DNA of 19,806 nt from JAZDPK01 sp043797615 (GTDB lineage Bacteria > Patescibacteriota > Patescibacteriia > UBA11705 > JABHMO01): positions 1-19,806 of the forward strand of contig JAZDPK010000023.1 in NCBI GenBank assembly GCA_043797615.1, given 5' to 3'. Within the stretch, counting starts at the first letter, position 1, and each line of letters starts with the position of its first letter. Made by a program: the position numbers and the translations under genes. Of the stretch, positions 1-6,514 are shown piece by piece. The notes under the pieces are model-generated. The model was not told where the DNA came from. It saw nothing but the letters and a program-made list of their open reading frames with translations, and searched no databases.

Positions 1-1458
1 ACCGGCGACCGGCCGATCGCGATTTTAAACGAGGAAGAAGCGGACAACTACGGCATCCATCCGGGCGACCGCGTGTCTTTGATCTGGAGCAAGAACAGGA
101 AGATCACCGTGGCCGTTGACGTTTCAAACAAACAGGTGAAGCCGGGCCAGATCGGTTTATTCAAAGATCTGTGGCACAAAAAAGAAGTGGAAGACGGCGA
201 CATCGTGGAAGCGGTGCTGGAATCGCGGCCGCTGTCCATTGAAACGATAAAAAAGAAAATGCTGGGCCGGCCGGCGAGTTACGACGAGATATACGCAATC
301 ATCGACGACATTGTCAATGGAAAACTCGGCGAAGTGGAAATAACATATTTTGTTTCCACCAGCTTTGTCAAATCTTATTCTGACGAAGAAATTTATTATC
401 TTTCGAAAGCCATGGCGGAAACCGGCGACCAATTCGATCTGAAAATGAAATCGGCGGACAAGCATTCGGTCGGCGGACTGCCGGGCAATCGCACAACGCC
501 GATTATCGTGCCGATAATCGCGTCGCTCGACATCTGCATTCCGAACACGTCGTCGCGCGCGATCACTTCGCCGGCCGGCACGGCCGATGTGATGGAAGTC
601 CTGTGCCCGGTGAGTTTTTCCCTGGAAGAAATCAAAAAAATCGTGCGAAAAACGAATGGCTGCTTAGTCTGGGGCGGCGGGCTTCATCTTGCGCCGGCCG
701 ACGACAAAATCATTAAAATAAATCGTCCGCTCGGTTTGGAACCGTACGATAAAATGGTGGTCAGCATCATGGCGAAGAAGGTGGCGACCGGCGTTGATTC
801 GCTCGTGATTGACATTCCGGTCGGCGAAAATTGCAAAGTGCCGAAAATGAAATACAGCCGCCAGATTGAAAAGAAATTCGAGTTCTTGGCGAAAAAATTC
901 AAAATGAAAATAAAAGTCCTGCCGAACTCGGCCAAAGAGCCGGTCGGCCAGGGAATCGGTCCGGCGCTCGAAGCGCGCGATTGTCTTCGCGTTCTTCAGC
1001 AGTACAAATACCGGCCAATGGATTTGGAAAATAAATCAGTGAAACAGGCGGGGATTTTGTTGGAATTGCACGGGCATTGCAAACCCGGACAAGGCCGGGA
1101 AATCGCGCAGAAGCAATTGAAAACCGGCAAAGCGTGGAAAAAGATGAACGAAATCATCGTGGCGCAAGGCGGAAAAAACGATATCAATTCCGAAGAAGTG
1201 ATGCAGGAAATCCGGCGCTATGAAATCCACGCGCACAAAAACGGTAAAATAACTTTTGTTAATAATCGCGCGGTTACGGAAATCTGCCAGAACCTGGGCG
1301 CGCCGCTCGACAAGTTCGCCGGCATTCATTTGCATGTTTCGCTCGGGCAGAAGGTGAAAAAAGGCGAAAAACTTTTCACCATGTACGCGAGCAGCGAAGA
1401 GCGTTTGAAGCTGGGACTGCTCGCTTCGAAGAGCAATTTGATTCATGTTATTAAGTGA
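1..1458 (+). CDS. AMP phosphorylase (thymidine phosphorylase family), 5' end outside window
   Basis: The enzyme phosphorolyses AMP to adenine and ribose 1,5-bisphosphate, feeding the archaeal/CPR AMP pathway that ends in RuBisCO. The frame is open from base 1: the first codons read TGDRPIAILNEEEA, matching the family's N-terminal domain. The GTG at 73 is therefore an internal valine, and only about 20 residues should be missing from a family length near 500. The glycosyl-transferase/phosphorylase core shows KHSVGG (nt 460-477) followed by LPGNRTTP, then SSRAITSPAGTADVMEV (from about nt 550). These wordings distinguish AMP phosphorylase from bacterial DeoA. The C-terminal barrel-sandwich domain ends at a TGA. 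It is more GC-rich than the stretch that follows. RuBisCO and ribose-1,5-bisphosphate isomerase are not in this window, so the pathway assignment rests on family knowledge. Confidence 0.93.
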   Translation, partial: TGDRPIAILNEEEADNYGIHPGDRVSLIWSKNRKITVAVDVSNKQVKPGQIGLFKDLWHKKEVEDGDIVEAVLESRPLSIETIKKKMLGRPASYDEIYAIIDDIVNGKLGEVEITYFVSTSFVKSYSDEEIYYLSKAMAETGDQFDLKMKSADKHSVGGLPGNRTTPIIVPIIASLDICIPNTSSRAITSPAGTADVMEVLCPVSFSLEEIKKIVRKTNGCLVWGGGLHLAPADDKIIKINRPLGLEPYDKMVVSIMAKKVATGVDSLVIDIPVGENCKVPKMKYSRQIEKKFEFLAKKFKMKIKVLPNSAKEPVGQGIGPALEARDCLRVLQQYKYRPMDLENKSVKQAGILLELHGHCKPGQGREIAQKQLKTGKAWKKMNEIIVAQGGKNDINSEEVMQEIRRYEIHAHKNGKITFVNNRAVTEICQNLGAPLDKFAGIHLHVSLGQKVKKGEKLFTMYASSEERLKLGLLASKSNLIHVIK

Positions 1459-1509
1459 ATTTGCGCAAAAAGAATCGGTCTGGTAGAATAAACGCGATTG
1501 GCAATTTAT

Positions 1510-1538
1510 TTCAGGTCGAACATAGCTTGTGATATAAT
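1510..1538 (+). promoter_or_regulatory. Candidate promoter at the left edge of the AT-rich region
   Basis: A perfect TATAAT lies at 1533-1538, preceded by TG one base upstream (extended -10). The -35 position (1510-1515, TTCAGG) is a weak match. It sits 26 bases before the ATG of the next gene and just after AMP phosphorylase ends, so it could drive the accessory genes to its right. Called by eye only. Confidence 0.45.
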
Positions 1539-1563
1539 TTGACTGTTTAATAATTTAACCAAC

Positions 1564-1830
1564 ATGATTATGAAATCACCAGAAATGGGACCAGGTTCTC
1601 CCAAAAATGAACCAAGACAAAGATTTGATGAGTTGTTTGAACAGGTAGCTGGCATAAAACCTGATGAAGCTGAAACAAATGAAGAAGGTATGCTTTTTAT
1701 ACCGCCCAAAACAAGAGAAGCAAATCCAAAAATCAGGAAGGAACTTACAGATTTAGCGGGGCCAAATGGTTGGAAAAATCATCTAGTCAATGACGAATAT
1801 GCAGGTTACTGGATAAGAAGACCTGAATAA
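1564..1830 (+). CDS. Hypothetical small acidic protein
   Basis: This 88-residue protein is not recognised. It has no signal peptide, membrane segment or cysteine. The N-terminal third is rich in P, G, E and K (SPEMGPGSPKNEPRQRF), followed by a short amphipathic stretch (RFDELFEQVAGI) and a C-terminal part ending NDEYAGYWIRRPE. ATG codons at 1564 and 1570 are both possible starts, and neither has a clear Shine-Dalgarno sequence. A TATAAT lies 26 bases upstream of the first. Base composition is clearly more AT-rich than the preceding AMP phosphorylase gene. It is the first ORF of a set of accessory genes, each followed by a related repeat (here from 1870). A real gene seems likely from the promoter and intact frame, but function is unknown. 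Confidence 0.5.
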   Translation: MIMKSPEMGPGSPKNEPRQRFDELFEQVAGIKPDEAETNEEGMLFIPPKTREANPKIRKELTDLAGPNGWKNHLVNDEYAGYWIRRPE

Positions 1831-1869
1831 ATGAATTGCCAAAAAAAGAATAATAAGGCAAAAGAAATT

Positions 1870-1915
1870 TCTGGCTACATCACATAACAGCGTGTATCTG
1901 GCTACGCCCGCCCTT
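1870..1915 (+). repeat. Cassette-end repeat, copy 1
   Basis: It lies 40 bases after the stop of the 88-residue ORF. TACATCACATAA at 1876-1887 is identical to 5254-5265 after the restriction endonuclease gene, and both continue with a diverged TATC-TGGCT-CGC segment. A looser relative follows the two-TM protein from 2864 (TTAACA, GCGTAT, GGTTACG, then CTCCGCCCA shared with 1945-1953). The position just after unrelated accessory ORFs suggests a recombination-related or 3'-end element. Confidence 0.45.
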
Positions 1916-1939
1916 AATTTTAAATTCTAAAGGAATGGC

Positions 1940-1994
1940 GGAACTCCGCCCAAATTTTCATCCCTTAACAAAATGAGAATTTGGGTGGGGTTCT
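1940..1994. repeat. 22-bp inverted repeat whose mismatches are all transitions
   Basis: The left arm is 1940-1961 and the right arm 1973-1994, with an 11-base loop. The four mismatches are all transitions, so they become G-U pairs when transcribed. This suggests a maintained RNA hairpin rather than chance. There is no U-tract, so it is not a classical terminator. Confidence 0.6.
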
Positions 1995-2027
1995 AAGAAT
2001 CCTACGACAAAGCATTCAAGATTTTAA

Positions 2028-2159
2028 ATGAGGAATTTGATAAATTACCGAAAGAAAGATAAACGCGAAATTGAACGCGAACTTAAAGAAAATAGTCCTG
2101 ATTTATCCGCGGCGGATGGGATGGGTGAGAATAATGTTCGAGTAGAAGGAGCTAAGTAA
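2028..2159 (+). CDS. Possible 43-residue ORF or remnant of a frameshifted gene
   Basis: ATG at 2028 opens a 43-residue frame with a charged helix-like segment (RKKDKREIERELKEN) and a tail ending VRVEGAK, stop TAA 2157-2159. In the neighbouring frame, nt 2000-2062 read SYDKAFKILNEEFDKLPKER and stop where the second frame becomes protein-like. The two pieces join naturally with one frameshift near 2050-2063. This may be a decayed gene whose 5' part is lost. No family is recognised and there is no ribosome binding site. Confidence 0.25.
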   Translation: MRNLINYRKKDKREIERELKENSPDLSAADGMGENNVRVEGAK

Positions 2160-2208
2160 AATCATTCTAACCCTATTAACAACATAAAATTTTTTACCAA
2201 AACCTTAT

Positions 2209-2847
2209 ATGATTGAACCAAAAAATTTTTTCCTTATTATTATACCTTTATTAATAGTAATAGGCGGCTACATTTACAGTTTTTTTGTCACCCCACGAAT
2301 CATCCATAAACTACATCAACCAATGGTATCCAAGGTTGAAGATAACGGAACAATAAAACCAGAAAACGTTATAGGCATGACAACTGTCACATACTCTACA
2401 AAAGGAGCTTTTTTAGTCAATAACCCTATTGAAATATTATCCAAGATGGAATTTTATGATAAAGAAATATTAGATAAAGAAAAAGGAAAAAATTTTTATT
2501 TCAGAATGTCCGGTGCTGAAATAACTGAACGGCCTAATGATGTAAGTCAACAGAAAGGTTTTGGTGGAAAAATATTATTACAATTTGACCCGCAAACAAA
2601 AACTTGGCTTGGAAAAAACACTGTAAAATTCACAAACCCAGGTGATTTTGGATTTAATATTTCAAACACTGATCTTATAGATGTTGTTCAATCGGGGCCT
2701 CACGCTGAAAACAAGCTTCATATAGCACCGTCCGAGACAAACTTACAGCTTTCATTAAATAAGTTAATCCTTTTTCTAACCTTTATAATGGTAGGCTTTA
2801 CATGGACAATGATTGCGGATCAAATTTATAAAATATTTGAGAAATAG
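2209..2847 (+). CDS. Hypothetical protein with N- and C-terminal membrane segments
   Basis: This 212-residue protein is not recognised. A hydrophobic segment at about residues 8-27 (FLIIIPLLIVIGGYIYSFF) and a second at about 184-203 (LILFLTFIMVGFTWTMIADQ) frame a region of about 155 residues rich in beta-type and polar residues. That region contains short N/G/D turns and no cysteine. A plausible topology is both ends in the cytoplasm with the middle domain outside. The start ATG has no clear Shine-Dalgarno motif. The gene stands alone, AT-rich like its neighbours, between two repeat clusters (1870-1994 and 2864-3162), which suggests an accessory cassette. Immunity or phage-exclusion roles would be guesses. 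Confidence 0.7.
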   Translation: MIEPKNFFLIIIPLLIVIGGYIYSFFVTPRIIHKLHQPMVSKVEDNGTIKPENVIGMTTVTYSTKGAFLVNNPIEILSKMEFYDKEILDKEKGKNFYFRMSGAEITERPNDVSQQKGFGGKILLQFDPQTKTWLGKNTVKFTNPGDFGFNISNTDLIDVVQSGPHAENKLHIAPSETNLQLSLNKLILFLTFIMVGFTWTMIADQIYKIFEK

Positions 2848-2921
2848 GATTAGAATGACACCACTTAACACTGCGTATGCGGTTACGGTCTGCTCCGTAC
2901 CCCTGCAAACCTCCGCCCATA

Positions 2922-2993
2922 TTTGTTGGCGTTTAGCCGTTTCGCGGCATATTATAACGCCAGCAAACATCGCATACACGCGGATGTTTGCTG
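2922..2993 (+). repeat. Two overlapping, mutually exclusive hairpins
   Basis: Arm A (2922-2933) pairs with arm B (2956-2967) over 12 bp with one G-T pair, enclosing a small GCCG/CGGC hairpin at 2936-2948. Arm B's 3' part (2961-2971) also pairs perfectly over 11 bp with arm C (2983-2993). Bases 2961-2967 are used in both, so only one stem can form at a time. The arrangement recalls attenuators but no U-tract follows. Confidence 0.6.
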
Positions 2994-3108
2994 AAATATT
3001 CCTTTTCTTTTTCGGGCTATCCCGCCAGAGGCGGACAGTCGCCCAATTGTTTAAAAAATTTTCAAATTTCTTTTTCTTTAATTATAGAGGGGTATAAGGT
3101 GTTTTCTC

Positions 3109-3162
3109 CCTGCCTACCGGCCGTGCTCCGCCATAGCGGCTACGCGACGGCGAGCAGGCAGG
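3109..3162. repeat. Palindromic dispersed-type repeat
   Basis: CCTGCCT at 3109-3115 pairs with AGGCAGG at 3156-3162. The GC-rich interior contains a smaller CCGC/GCGG hairpin. It is strikingly GC-rich inside an AT-rich region. Similar CCTGCC/GGCAGG palindromes are common between genes in Patescibacteria genomes, from general recollection and not searched here. Confidence 0.5.
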
Positions 3163-3241
3163 CGCGGAGTTTACCCTGTAGAATAACGGGGCTGCGAAAA
3201 CGATTTATTGAATGCTTATTTTAATGTAAACTGTAATTACT

Positions 3242-4552
3242 ATGACTATAAACGACATAAAAACTAACCATAAAATTATACGAGGCGATTCAAGACAAAT
3301 GAATGAATTGCCTAATAACTCTGTGAATTTAGTGATAACTTCACCGCCATATTGGCAGCTAAAAGATTACGGAACAGATGATCAAATCGGATACAACGAC
3401 AGCTATGAAAATTATATCAATAATTTAAACTTAGTTTGGCAGGAATGTTATAGAGTATTACAAAATGGTTGTCGTTTATGTATTAACATCGGCGATCAAT
3501 TTGCTCGCTCTGTTTATTACGGTCGATATAAAATTATTCCGATCAGGACTGAAATAATTAAATTTTGCGAAACAATCGGATTTGATTATATGGGCGCGAT
3601 TATATGGCAAAAATCAACTACAATGAACACATCGGGAGGAGCCACAATAATGGGGTCTTTCCCGTATCCACGTAATGGCATAATTAAATTAGATTATGAA
3701 TTTATTTTATTGTTCAAAAAAAATGGGACGCCAGAAAAAATAGATAAAAATTTAAAAGAGCTTTCAAAAATGACGAAAGAAGAATGGAATACATATTTTC
3801 AAGGCCACTGGAATTTTAACGGCGTGCGTCAAGACGGACACATCGCCATGTTTCCAGAAGAATTACCAAAAAGATTGATTAAAATGTTTTCATTCGCCGG
3901 AGACACTGTGCTTGATCCTTTTGTCGGTAGTGGCACAACTTCGTTGGCGGCAAAAAATTTATGTCGTAATTCCGTAGGATATGAAATCAACTCAAAATTT
4001 ATTGAAATGATAAAACAAAAATTAGATGTTGGCGTTGGTAAAATGTTTGACAACTCAACAGTTAAATTCATAAACCAAGAAAATATAGATAAAAATTTTA
4101 AAGATCAAATTTCTAAATTACCATATATTTTTAAAGACCCGATTAAACTTGACAAGAAAGTCGATCCAAAAAAATTACAATTCGGCTCAAGGATAGATGA
4201 AAACGAAAAACAAAGAGATGAATTTTTTACCGTAAAAGAAATAATTGATCCCGAAACATTAAAATTAAATAATGACTTGGTTATTAAGTTGTTGGGTGTT
4301 AAAAATAACCCCAATAGGTCAAAAGAGGCAATAAATTTTCTTAAAGATAAAACAAGCAGACAAAGAGTATTTTTAAGGTTTGATAATTTAAAATACGATA
4401 AAAATAATAATTTATTGTGTTATTTATATTTACAAAATAAAACTTTTATAAACGCTCACTTAATAAAAAATGGTTATGCTTCGGTTAATCAAGACATGGA
4501 TTATAAATATAAAGAAAAATTTATTAACTTATTTCAAAATTATGCCAGCTAA
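3242..4552 (+). CDS. DNA (cytosine-N4-type) methyltransferase with C-terminal SNase-like domain
   Basis: This 436-residue protein is probably the modification enzyme of a type II restriction system. The N6_N4-MTase domain covers about residues 10-262, in the beta-class order: catalytic motif IV SPPY at 34-37 (the form typical of N4-cytosine enzymes) and the SAM-binding DPFVGSGTT at 225-233, followed by VGYEIN. Residues about 329-435 resemble a staphylococcal-nuclease fold (LGVKNNPNRSKEA, LLCYLYLQNKTFINAHLIKNGYA). The positions of the catalytic Arg, Asp and Glu of active SNases are replaced, so this tail is probably not a nuclease and may bind DNA. Its stop overlaps the start of the next gene by 11 bases, indicating translational coupling. 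Low GC compared with the flanking chromosomal genes suggests transfer. Confidence 0.88.
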   Translation: MTINDIKTNHKIIRGDSRQMNELPNNSVNLVITSPPYWQLKDYGTDDQIGYNDSYENYINNLNLVWQECYRVLQNGCRLCINIGDQFARSVYYGRYKIIPIRTEIIKFCETIGFDYMGAIIWQKSTTMNTSGGATIMGSFPYPRNGIIKLDYEFILLFKKNGTPEKIDKNLKELSKMTKEEWNTYFQGHWNFNGVRQDGHIAMFPEELPKRLIKMFSFAGDTVLDPFVGSGTTSLAAKNLCRNSVGYEINSKFIEMIKQKLDVGVGKMFDNSTVKFINQENIDKNFKDQISKLPYIFKDPIKLDKKVDPKKLQFGSRIDENEKQRDEFFTVKEIIDPETLKLNNDLVIKLLGVKNNPNRSKEAINFLKDKTSRQRVFLRFDNLKYDKNNNLLCYLYLQNKTFINAHLIKNGYASVNQDMDYKYKEKFINLFQNYAS

Positions 4553-5240
4553 AAAAATGGAAAAATATTCTAAAGATTTTGGTAAGAAAGAAAAAGTTTT
4601 GAACTATGCTTGTCAAACTTATCAATTATCACGCCCGAATAAAGTAGGAACTGTAATGGCTTTAATAAGAGAATGTCAACCCAAAACAATAGATGAATGG
4701 GAAAAGTGGTATTTTGAGAAAGCTTTTACCGAGAGCAAAAATCCGATAAAAATCACTCCTGAAATTCTAACGGAATTGGGGGAAAGACTTTATGAAAAAA
4801 TTACCGAAGTTGTAATCCCCGAGTGGCAAGCAGCATTTGCCGAATTGTCATTACAAGATTGTCAAGATTATATTTATAATCTAACGAGAAATCGGACCTA
4901 CGACGGATTTATCCGCGAGAAATCCGTCGTCAATGACGGGTTGGCTAAATATTTTCCAAAGGTAAAATTTATTGAAAGTGATAATGATCTCGATCATGCG
5001 GGAGACATAGATTATTTGGGTTTTGTAGGAGAAAAAGCATTTGGCATACAAATAAAACCCATAACAGCGAAAGCGAACTTTGGCAATTATTCCGTTTCTG
5101 AAAGAATGAGAGCTAATTTTCAAGATTTTGAGCAAAAATATAATGGAAAAGTTTTTATCGTTTTTAGTTTAGACGGAGAAATCGGCAATAAGGAAGTAAT
5201 TAAAGAAATTGAAGCTGAAATAAAAAGATTGAAAAAATAA
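4542..5240 (+). CDS. MjaI-like type II restriction endonuclease
   Basis: I choose the ATG at 4542 (232 residues). It overlaps the methyltransferase stop at 4550-4552, and the longer frame from 4470 would overlap the methyltransferase by 83 bases and add a poor N-terminus. ATG 4557 is an alternative. The C-terminal half carries a PD-(D/E)XK-like core: RNRTYDGF (117-123), then DLDHAGDIDYLGF with Asp155/Asp157, then FGIQIKP with Gln170 and Lys172. This D...QxK pattern and the surrounding wording resemble the MjaI endonuclease family, whose founder cuts CTAG. The partner methyltransferase has the SPPY motif, consistent with N4-methylcytosine CTAG systems. Specificity is inferred, not shown. The pair is a likely selfish or defensive accessory module. 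Confidence 0.75.
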   Translation: MPAKKMEKYSKDFGKKEKVLNYACQTYQLSRPNKVGTVMALIRECQPKTIDEWEKWYFEKAFTESKNPIKITPEILTELGERLYEKITEVVIPEWQAAFAELSLQDCQDYIYNLTRNRTYDGFIREKSVVNDGLAKYFPKVKFIESDNDLDHAGDIDYLGFVGEKAFGIQIKPITAKANFGNYSVSERMRANFQDFEQKYNGKVFIVFSLDGEIGNKEVIKEIEAEIKRLKK

Positions 5241-5253
5241 TAAGGAAAATACG

Positions 5254-5290
5254 TACATCACATAAGAATATCCTGCTCGCATATTGATTT
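5254..5290 (+). repeat. Cassette-end repeat, copy 3
   Basis: It begins 14 bases after the endonuclease stop. TACATCACATAA (5254-5265) is identical to 1876-1887, followed by a diverged TATCCTGCTCGC. It marks the right end of the AT-rich accessory stretch. Confidence 0.4.
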
Positions 5291-5318
5291 TTGAGAATAA
5301 TTTTGTTAATGTTATAAC
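5291..5318 (+). promoter_or_regulatory. Candidate promoter for the DsbA-like gene
   Basis: TTGAGA (5291-5296) and TATAAC (5313-5318) are separated by 16 bases and lie about 95 bases before the ATG at 5414. The match is moderate and was called by eye. Confidence 0.3.
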
Positions 5319-5375
5319 GAACTTATTAGCTGGCAGCTGGTAGATTATTAGGCGACGCGATGATCATTCTCCATG

Positions 5376-5396
5376 CCTAACAAGCTAAAAAGCTAT
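5376..5396. repeat. 21-nt repeat, exact inverted copy at 16752-16772
   Basis: The 21 bases here are the exact reverse complement of 16752-16772. The core is AAGCTAAAAAGCTA. A looser AAGCTAA-rich spacer also occurs at about 17350-17400, upstream of the 17411 gene. All three lie between genes. Confidence 0.7.
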
Positions 5397-5413
5397 CGGC
5401 TACTTCCCATTTT

Positions 5414-6136
5414 ATGTTGGAAAACAATTCTTCACCAAAGGTAAATTTTTTCCTCGGATTTTTCGCGGGCCTGGCGCTCATCGCCGTTGTCGGCTTTTTC
5501 GTCATGCTCGGCATCGTATTCAGCAACAAGCAGGCAATAAATTCGGCGGCCAGCGCTCAGCCGACGGCGGACGCTATTCAGCCGGCCGTGGATCAACCGG
5601 CCGCAGTTCAAGAGGTTCCGGCCGTAAACTCGGATGATTTTGTCCTGGGCAACAAAGATTCGAAAGTGACCGTGATTTTATACACTGATTTCGAATGCCC
5701 GTTCTGCCTGACGCATCATGAACAGACCGTAAATAATTTAGTAAAGGATTACGTTGATACGAACAAGATCAAATTCGTGCTGCGCAATTATCCGCTGTCA
5801 TTCCACGCGAACGCCCAAAAAGCGGCTGAAGCGTTTGAGTGCGCCGCCGAGCTTGGCAAGGGCTGGGAAATGATGAATTTGCTTTTTAGCGCGAATAAAG
5901 CGCAGACAATGAGCGTTGATCAATGGAAGACGGACGCTAAAACATTAAAATTGAATACGTCAAAATTCAACGATTGCCTGGATTCCGGCAAATACGCGAA
6001 AAAAATCGCCGACATCGTATCGGCCGCTGTTGCCGCCGGAGTTGACGGCACGCCGGCCACGTTTATCAACGGCCGGCTGATCGGCGGCGCCCAGCCGTAT
6101 GACATGTTCAAGCAGGCGATCGACGGATTGCTATAA
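5414..6136 (+). CDS. Membrane-anchored DsbA-like thiol-disulfide oxidoreductase
   Basis: This 240-residue protein has an N-terminal membrane anchor (about residues 11-36, FFLGFFAGLALIAVVGFF), an Ala/Pro/Gln linker (about 40-70) and an extracytoplasmic thioredoxin-fold domain. The active site is CPFC (Cys95, Cys98) in the context YTDFECPFCLTHH. The cis-proline loop is GVDGTPATFING with Pro214. These are the hallmarks of the DsbA/thioredoxin_4 family that makes or shuffles disulfide bonds in secreted proteins. Extra cysteines occur at 143 and 188. Likely substrates include secreted proteins encoded downstream, such as the four-cysteine protein from 9766. The start has no clear Shine-Dalgarno motif. 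The gene is GC-richer than the accessory genes before it. An oxidase or isomerase role cannot be told apart from sequence. Confidence 0.88.
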   Translation: MLENNSSPKVNFFLGFFAGLALIAVVGFFVMLGIVFSNKQAINSAASAQPTADAIQPAVDQPAAVQEVPAVNSDDFVLGNKDSKVTVILYTDFECPFCLTHHEQTVNNLVKDYVDTNKIKFVLRNYPLSFHANAQKAAEAFECAAELGKGWEMMNLLFSANKAQTMSVDQWKTDAKTLKLNTSKFNDCLDSGKYAKKIADIVSAAVAAGVDGTPATFINGRLIGGAQPYDMFKQAIDGLL

Positions 6137-6221
6137 AAGGCGGAATAGGGCAGTAGAAGGCGGAAGAAGGCAAGGAGGCGCGAAGCGAAGAAGGGCAAGA
6201 AGGCTAAAGAAGATAATTTAG

Positions 6222-6294
6222 CATTGTCATCCTGAACTTGCTGCGCCCCGCACTTGCAAATTGCATAGTGCGCGGGTTTCAGGATCTGACAATG
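6222..6294. repeat. Long nested palindrome, dispersed-repeat type
   Basis: The outer stem pairs 6222-6236 with 6278-6294 perfectly over 15 bp apart from a two-base bulge. The inner stem pairs CCCGCACT (6247-6254) with 6267-6276, with a CG bulge. The motif TCATCCTGAA/TTCAGGAT is a familiar interspersed palindrome in CPR and other genomes, from general knowledge. Confidence 0.65.
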
Positions 6295-6409
6295 CGACCA
6301 AACAAAACACATTTGCCGCTGCTAATATGGGTTTGCCGCGCATCGGGTAGGCGTAAATAAAAAGCGAAATCGTTAAGATTTAAGATATATAGAAGATCGT
6401 TCATGAAAA

Positions 6410-6470
6410 CAGTGTAGTGCAGTTTGTCTGTTGACAAACAGACTACACTGCACTGTGAGCGGTTTTTATT
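6410..6470 (+). terminator. Hairpin followed by a T-rich run, possible terminator
   Basis: Inner stem TTTGTC/GACAAA (6423-6428 with 6433-6438) has a TGTT loop. The outer stem pairs 6410-6418 with 6442-6450. An alternative register pairs 6416-6422 with 6448-6454. GGTTTTTATTTT follows about ten bases later, which is rather far for a standard intrinsic terminator. Confidence 0.4.
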
Positions 6471-6481
6471 TTGCCAAATTT

Positions 6482-6512
6482 AAAGACCCATCTCGTTAAG
6501 ATGAGTCTTTTT
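6482..6512. terminator. Bidirectional intrinsic terminator between convergent genes
   Basis: AAAGACCCATCT (6482-6493) pairs with AGATGAGTCTTT (6499-6510) around the loop CGTTA. On the minus strand the single mismatch becomes a G-T pair. T-tracts follow on the plus strand (6508-6512) and, more weakly, on the minus strand. It lies 3 bases beyond the stop of the minus-strand phosphatidyltransferase gene. Confidence 0.7.
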
Positions 6513-6514
6513 GT

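Larger units (their letters stand above)
1831..2208. other. Intergenic stretch: cassette-end repeat, wobble hairpin, small ORF remnant
   Basis: Between the 88-residue ORF and the two-TM protein there is no clear full-length gene. From 1870 comes a repeat that also follows the restriction gene (from 5254): both begin TACATCACATAA. Inside it, TCTGGCTAC occurs twice, 27 bases apart (1870 and 1897). A 22-bp inverted repeat follows (1940-1961 with 1973-1994). From about 2000 to 2159 there is coding-like sequence split over two frames. Confidence 0.6.
2848..3241. other. Intergenic stretch: cluster of hairpins, no gene
   Basis: No convincing gene is present. Contents in order: a diverged cassette-end repeat from 2864; the pair of overlapping hairpins at 2922-2993; a short GC hairpin with arms 3022-3026 and 3030-3034; an AT-rich spacer; and a palindromic repeat at 3109-3162. 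The open frames here run through the repeats and look random. Confidence 0.65.
6137..6514. other. Convergent intergenic region with three hairpin structures
   Basis: This separates the plus-strand DsbA-like gene from the minus-strand phosphatidyltransferase. It begins with a purine-rich stretch made of degenerate AAGGCGG/AGAAGGC units (about 6137-6215). Three inverted repeats follow (6222-6294, 6410-6450, 6482-6510). No gene is supported. Confidence 0.65.

Noticed and set aside
2813..3224. Two plus-strand frames of 94 and 78 residues in the hairpin cluster
   Set aside because: They run through palindromic repeats, have random-looking composition and lack start signals.
4470..4541. N-terminal extension of the restriction endonuclease
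   Set aside because: It would overlap the methyltransferase by 83 bases and adds a Lys/Ile-rich tail. The ATG at 4542 gives the usual short overlap.
1870..5290. Integron attC sites after the accessory ORFs
   Set aside because: I looked for paired RYYYAAC and GTTRRRY core sites and complementary inner boxes around each repeat and did not find a fitting set. No integron integrase is in the window.
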